Shown here: in pieces, positions 62,956 to 64,000 of the stretch | How the letters are laid out: every line of letters starts with the position of its first letter | Numbering within the stretch: the stretch's first letter is position 1 | Source: Thermoanaerobaculales bacterium | Lineage (GTDB): Bacteria > Acidobacteriota > Thermoanaerobaculia > Thermoanaerobaculales > Sulfomarinibacteraceae | Assembly: GCA_025456145.1 (NCBI GenBank) | Contig: JALOLD010000009.1 | Location: 1 to 64,000, forward strand | DNA: 64,000 nucleotides | Direction: 5' to 3' | Made by a program: the position numbers and the translations under genes | Notes under the pieces: model-generated | Database searches by the model: none | What the model was told of the DNA's origin: nothing | What the model saw: the letters and a program-made list of their open reading frames with translations, nothing else

Positions 62956-64000
62956 ATGACTCGTGAACCCCATCCGACCGGTCGGCCCGCACGACCGGTC
63001 GGCCTGTTCCACATCCGGCGCGGCGAGATCCTCGGCGACCTGCCGCGCGGCGTCGCCGAGCGCGGCTACCACCTCTACACCGAGCGCCGGATCATCCGCA
63101 TTGTGTGGACCGGGGACGGTCTCGAGTCGGAGCTCTCCCAGCCGCCGTGCACGGTGACGATCAGCGACAACGCCGGACCCTTCTCGGCGGTCCGCTGCAC
63201 CGCCTGCGAGCCGGCCAACGGTCCGTGCCCGCACGCCGTGGCCACCCTGCTGCAGTGGCTCGACGTCCGCCCGACCATGCAGCGCCTCGGTCCGGGCTCC
63301 GCCTGGCGGGCCAACTCTCGCCACCCCTTCATCGCCCCCGGCCGCGCCTCCGCCGAACGGCTCGATCTCAGCCACCTGACCGGACACGACCTGCGGTCCG
63401 CGCTCGAGCTCCAGCTGTCGCTCCAGAAGACCGGCGCGGCCACCGCGAGGATCTCGGGCCACGAGGTCGAGATCCACATCATCCTCCCCTCCGGAGGCCG
63501 GCGGGTCGTCGTCTTCAACGCCACCCTCCTGCCGTCCGCGCTGCCGCTGCTCCGGTCGCTGCCCGGGATCAAGCTCGCCGGCGAGCTGACCACCCTCGAG
63601 CTGTCCGAGGCGCGGCTCCACCCGGTGCTCATCGCCGCCTGGACCGAAGCCGGGATCACGGTCGAGCCCGGCTATCGGCTGGGCAGCGGCAAGGTGCTGC
63701 GCGGCTCGAGCCTCGAAGGGCACATCTTCGGCCGCTGGGCGAGGATCGGCAACCACCTGTGCCGGGTCCTCGACCCGGCGACGCCGCTCGTCCCCTTCCA
63801 CCGGCGCGGGCTGCAGGTCCTCAACGGGCAGGAGGCGCTGCGCTTCCTCAACCTCGACCACCCGCAGCTGCTCCAGCACCCGTGGTACATCCCCCTCGGC
63901 GAGCTCGCCGCCTTCCGCCAGCCGGTCGCGCCGCGGCCGGTGGCTCTCGAGGCAGAGCTCACCCCCAACGGACGGGTCCGCATCCGACCCTCGTTCAAAG
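62956..64000 (+). CDS. SWIM-like zinc-finger protein, likely N-terminal part of an SNF2-type helicase; 3' partial
   Basis: Open frame from ATG 62956 to window end; RCTACEPANGPCPHAVATLLQWL zinc finger. Absent from the ORF track because no stop lies in the window. Confidence 0.7.
   Translation, partial: MTREPHPTGRPARPVGLFHIRRGEILGDLPRGVAERGYHLYTERRIIRIVWTGDGLESELSQPPCTVTISDNAGPFSAVRCTACEPANGPCPHAVATLLQWLDVRPTMQRLGPGSAWRANSRHPFIAPGRASAERLDLSHLTGHDLRSALELQLSLQKTGAATARISGHEVEIHIILPSGGRRVVVFNATLLPSALPLLRSLPGIKLAGELTTLELSEARLHPVLIAAWTEAGITVEPGYRLGSGKVLRGSSLEGHIFGRWARIGNHLCRVLDPATPLVPFHRRGLQVLNGQEALRFLNLDHPQLLQHPWYIPLGELAAFRQPVAPRPVALEAELTPNGRVRIRPSFK

Overview
This is a GC-rich, densely coded bacterial chromosome segment. 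Gene content suggests an Acidobacteriota-like or other deep-branching Gram-negative; that is inference only, as no rRNA or tRNA was found. I support about 45 genes. They include an NrfD/4Fe-4S/tetraheme cytochrome operon, an EF-P lysylation set (epmB, efp, epmA), a YfhO-like membrane protein, an AMP-forming acyl-CoA ligase, a giant DUF11-repeat surface protein split by a frameshift, an XRE/AbiEii-type toxin-antitoxin pair, a VapBC pair, ParE/ParC-type topoisomerase subunits, an S8 peptidase, a DUF4097 protein, class II DAHP synthase, a porin O/P-like protein, an HtrA-like protease, an AarF/UbiB kinase, a CoA-transferase, alanine dehydrogenase and an SLC12-type transporter. A SWIM-like zinc-finger protein runs off the right edge and is missing from the ORF track. 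The most unusual signal is a mosaic family of dispersed elements: GCGTCC/GAGTCC hexamer tracts that often end in CCGATGTC/GACATCGG, plus two recurring palindromes. They occupy intergenic regions at 7.8-8.6, 14.7-15.0, 32.3-32.8 and 39.0 kb. One copy lies in frame inside the conserved enzyme gene epmA, adding roughly 85-90 residues. Other points of interest are a shared C-terminal tail (xFxD[DG]FEx6WS) on three secreted proteins, a perfect 18-bp palindrome at the XRE/AbiEii promoter, a 40-nt deletion-type frameshift in the DUF11 gene, and truncated remnants of an integrase and a four-helix-bundle protein. No database search was possible, so family names come from motif recognition.
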